NCBI RefSeq assembly: GCF_019880635.1
Contig: NZ_JAINVX010000001.1
Coordinates: forward strand, 1-64,000
Reading direction: 5' to 3'
Length of the DNA stretch: 64,000 nt
Source: Hanstruepera marina
GTDB taxonomy: Bacteria; Bacteroidota; Bacteroidia; Flavobacteriales; Flavobacteriaceae
Shown here: one piece after another, positions 62,392 through 64,000 of the stretch
Numbering within the stretch: the stretch's first letter is position 1
How the letters are laid out: each line of letters begins with the position of its first letter
Position numbers and translations under genes: made by a program
Notes under the pieces: model-generated
The model's input: the letters and a program-made list of their open reading frames with translations, nothing else
Database searches by the model: none
What the model was told of the DNA's origin: nothing

Positions 62392-64000
62392 TTATTCCTT
62401 TAAAGAAACTTGTATATAATTTATTTCACCTTTTCTTTTAAAGACACTCTCACTTGATTTTGTGTCCATAATTAGAGAATCAAAGACTTCTGATTTCCCA
62501 TCGTTATATGATACTTCTATAGAACTTTGACTACTTAACTTATAAATGACAGGCACTTGACAATAGGTGAAGCAAATAGATTTTTCCTCAACAGGCAATT
62601 TTTTGATTTCGTTATTCAATGCCGTGTAAACAAATGTTTTAGGCTCTTTAAGAAACTCTTCTCCTCTTAATAATCTTGGATTAAACACTATTTTTCCGTT
62701 TTCCACAAAAACACCTAATTCACCAAAACGACATAAAATATCTTCTTTTACTTGACCTGTCATTCCTGGTTGCTGGGCACCTTTTCCTAATGGTGTGTGC
62801 GAATACGGATCTGTTGGAAAGGCTCCATAAAGTTTTGGTGATTTGTGAACACCAATGCCTTCATTAATTTCATAGTAATGATCCAACAAGCCTCCAATAG
62901 TTACGTTACTTTCACCATCCTTATAAGCTTTCAAACTGGTTTCTTGAACTGCCAACAATAATTTTGATACCATGTGCCAATAAATAGAACCAAGACCTTC
63001 ATATCCAAAAAATGTTCCCGAACGCCCTGTAAATGCCTTATGATTGAATAATTCTTCATAGGTGTTTAAAATTACGGTTGAGTCTTTTTTTACAAGAGCT
63101 TCATACTTTTGTGGTAACGCATCAAGAGCTTCCCTCAATCTATCTGCATTATTAAAGTTGCCATTAAAATGGTAACTATTTAAAACATCTTGTTGAATAA
63201 TCTGCTTATTTCCATCTTTGAGTAATTGTTGCAACAATTCAGACTGCTCAACTGCTTGTTTAGGTAGCCTGTTTTTTTCAAAAAATCCTGGAAGATCTTT
63301 ATTTGGATACAATAAATAACTATACTGATCTGGTCTGAACAAAACACTTGCTTTTAAGGCGTTTAAAACTTCTAACGATTGCTCTCCAGAAATATAACCT
63401 GAACTTAAAACAGCTACTTGTCCTTCCAGCATTTCTGGCAAATATGAAATTGATAATTCAGAATTACCTTTAACAGTCATTAAATTGTAAGCGTGATAGA
63501 GTTTGTCTTCACGTTGATTGGCATTGATAGAATGTTCAAGATAGGCATTGGATAAATCTAAAAATTGCGAAATACTAGCTTTGGTTATGTTGCCTTTATT
63601 TCCTGAAAATCCGTTATCGTAAATTTTCAATCTAAAATCACTTCCGGCTTGACCTAATCCATCCAGCACCAATTTTCTATCGCTATCAGAAAAACCAGTG
63701 TTTAGGCGATTTTTAAAATTATCGAAGGTATTCAGTATTCTATCATAAAACGCTTTAAGTTCCTCTGAAACTTCAAAAGATTCCAATTCAGAAGTTATAA
63801 TAATACCTTCAAAGAAGTTGATAAATCGTCTTAAATAATAAAGCGTAACCATAGAAACGCCATTTCCTACCAAAGCATTGTTGGCATCGTTCCATTCGGG
63901 TCTTTGCGTATTCATCCAAATACCACCTTCAGGTATAAAATTGGACAGTTTAGCTAAAACTGTAGCCAAAAGCTTTTCCATTAAATTCGCCTTGCAAATA
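62392..64000 (-). CDS. Large phosphorylase-like enzyme, GH94/GH149-type C-terminal part (truncated by window edge)
   Basis: The frame is open through base 64000, so the ATG at 63981 is not the true start; about 535 residues are visible of a protein that is probably over 1000. Visible elements are PEWNDANNALVG (like the DWND catalytic segment of GH94), GRSGTFFGYEGLGSIYWHMVSKLLLAVQ and QQPGMTGQVKED, as in inverting (alpha/alpha)6 phosphorylases; I place it near GH149 beta-1,3-glucan phosphorylases by memory. No signal can be seen. With a cytoplasmic GH17 and an importer it would split imported laminari-oligosaccharides into glucose 1-phosphate. Confidence 0.7.
   Translation of the reverse strand, partial: ICKANLMEKLLATVLAKLSNFIPEGGIWMNTQRPEWNDANNALVGNGVSMVTLYYLRRFINFFEGIIITSELESFEVSEELKAFYDRILNTFDNFKNRLNTGFSDSDRKLVLDGLGQAGSDFRLKIYDNGFSGNKGNITKASISQFLDLSNAYLEHSINANQREDKLYHAYNLMTVKGNSELSISYLPEMLEGQVAVLSSGYISGEQSLEVLNALKASVLFRPDQYSYLLYPNKDLPGFFEKNRLPKQAVEQSELLQQLLKDGNKQIIQQDVLNSYHFNGNFNNADRLREALDALPQKYEALVKKDSTVILNTYEELFNHKAFTGRSGTFFGYEGLGSIYWHMVSKLLLAVQETSLKAYKDGESNVTIGGLLDHYYEINEGIGVHKSPKLYGAFPTDPYSHTPLGKGAQQPGMTGQVKEDILCRFGELGVFVENGKIVFNPRLLRGEEFLKEPKTFVYTALNNEIKKLPVEEKSICFTYCQVPVIYKLSSQSSIEVSYNDGKSEVFDSLIMDTKSSESVFKRKGEINYIQVSLKE

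Noticed and set aside
53478-64000. Complete SusC/SusD polysaccharide utilisation locus
   Set aside because: No TonB-dependent receptor or SusD-like gene is present in the window; only the enzyme, transporter, binder and regulator genes are.
1-64000. CRISPR arrays, tRNA, rRNA or intact insertion sequences
   Set aside because: None was recognised by eye; no evenly spaced long direct repeats, transposase frames or tRNA cloverleaf-like sequences were seen.

Overview
The window comes from an AT-rich Bacteroidota genome, almost certainly family Flavobacteriaceae. The evidence is four-fold: type IX secretion (T9SS) C-terminal sorting domains on large exported proteins, AT-rich leaders with TAAATT-like spacers instead of strong Shine-Dalgarno sites, -7 elements of the TAnnTTTG type, and a flexirubin/dialkylresorcinol (DAR) pigment cluster whose tyrosine ammonia-lyase closely resembles the well-known Flavobacterium enzyme. 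The beta-glucan (laminarin-type) locus at the right end suggests an organism that feeds on algal or fungal glucans. I saw no rRNA, tRNA, CRISPR array or intact insertion sequence.

Region 1 (1-19209) is mixed housekeeping and envelope sequence. It holds the start of a repeat-containing exported protein running off the left edge, a membrane TPR-LuxR regulator, a short SSB, a serine hydrolase/DinB/zinc-ribbon group, a CBS-pair protein, a membrane M28 peptidase, a TPR protein, a decayed interval with a frameshifted outer-membrane protein and unusual short repeats (8711-9712), an M13 peptidase lipoprotein, a 1138-residue BNR-propeller T9SS protein, an epimerase-type threonine dehydrogenase and two exported proteins of unknown function. 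A flavin halogenase-like gene closes the region and is divergent to the pigment cluster.

Region 2 (19304-50846) is a same-strand run of 33 genes with overlaps or very short gaps, so probably one or two transcripts. It encodes tyrosine ammonia-lyase (starter), an ANL ligase (activation), two ACPs, three full ketosynthases, a chain-length-factor-like partner and a 206-residue putative KS fragment, a ketoreductase, three hot-dog dehydratase-like proteins, a thioesterase, DarA and DarB for the dialkylresorcinol half, a methyltransferase, two candidate ester-forming acyltransferases (BtrH-type and C45-type), a CrtI-like oxidoreductase, an LpxL-like acyltransferase, and an export/envelope set (ABC transporter, LolA-like protein, lipoprotein, beta-barrel, and an MMPL transporter fused to an acyltransferase). 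Together they would make an aryl polyene, esterify it to a dialkylresorcinol and place the pigment in the outer membrane.

Region 3 (50909-53366) has an exported beta-propeller and a FadL-like outer-membrane barrel.

Region 4 (53478-64000, minus strand) is a beta-glucan utilisation locus: LacI-type regulator, a modular T9SS glycan-binding protein with a CBM4/9-like module, a cytoplasmic GH17, a GPH-type sugar transporter, a GH30 lipoprotein, a GH17 lipoprotein and the C-terminal part of a large GH94/GH149-like phosphorylase. SusC/SusD genes are not in the window and could lie beyond its right edge.
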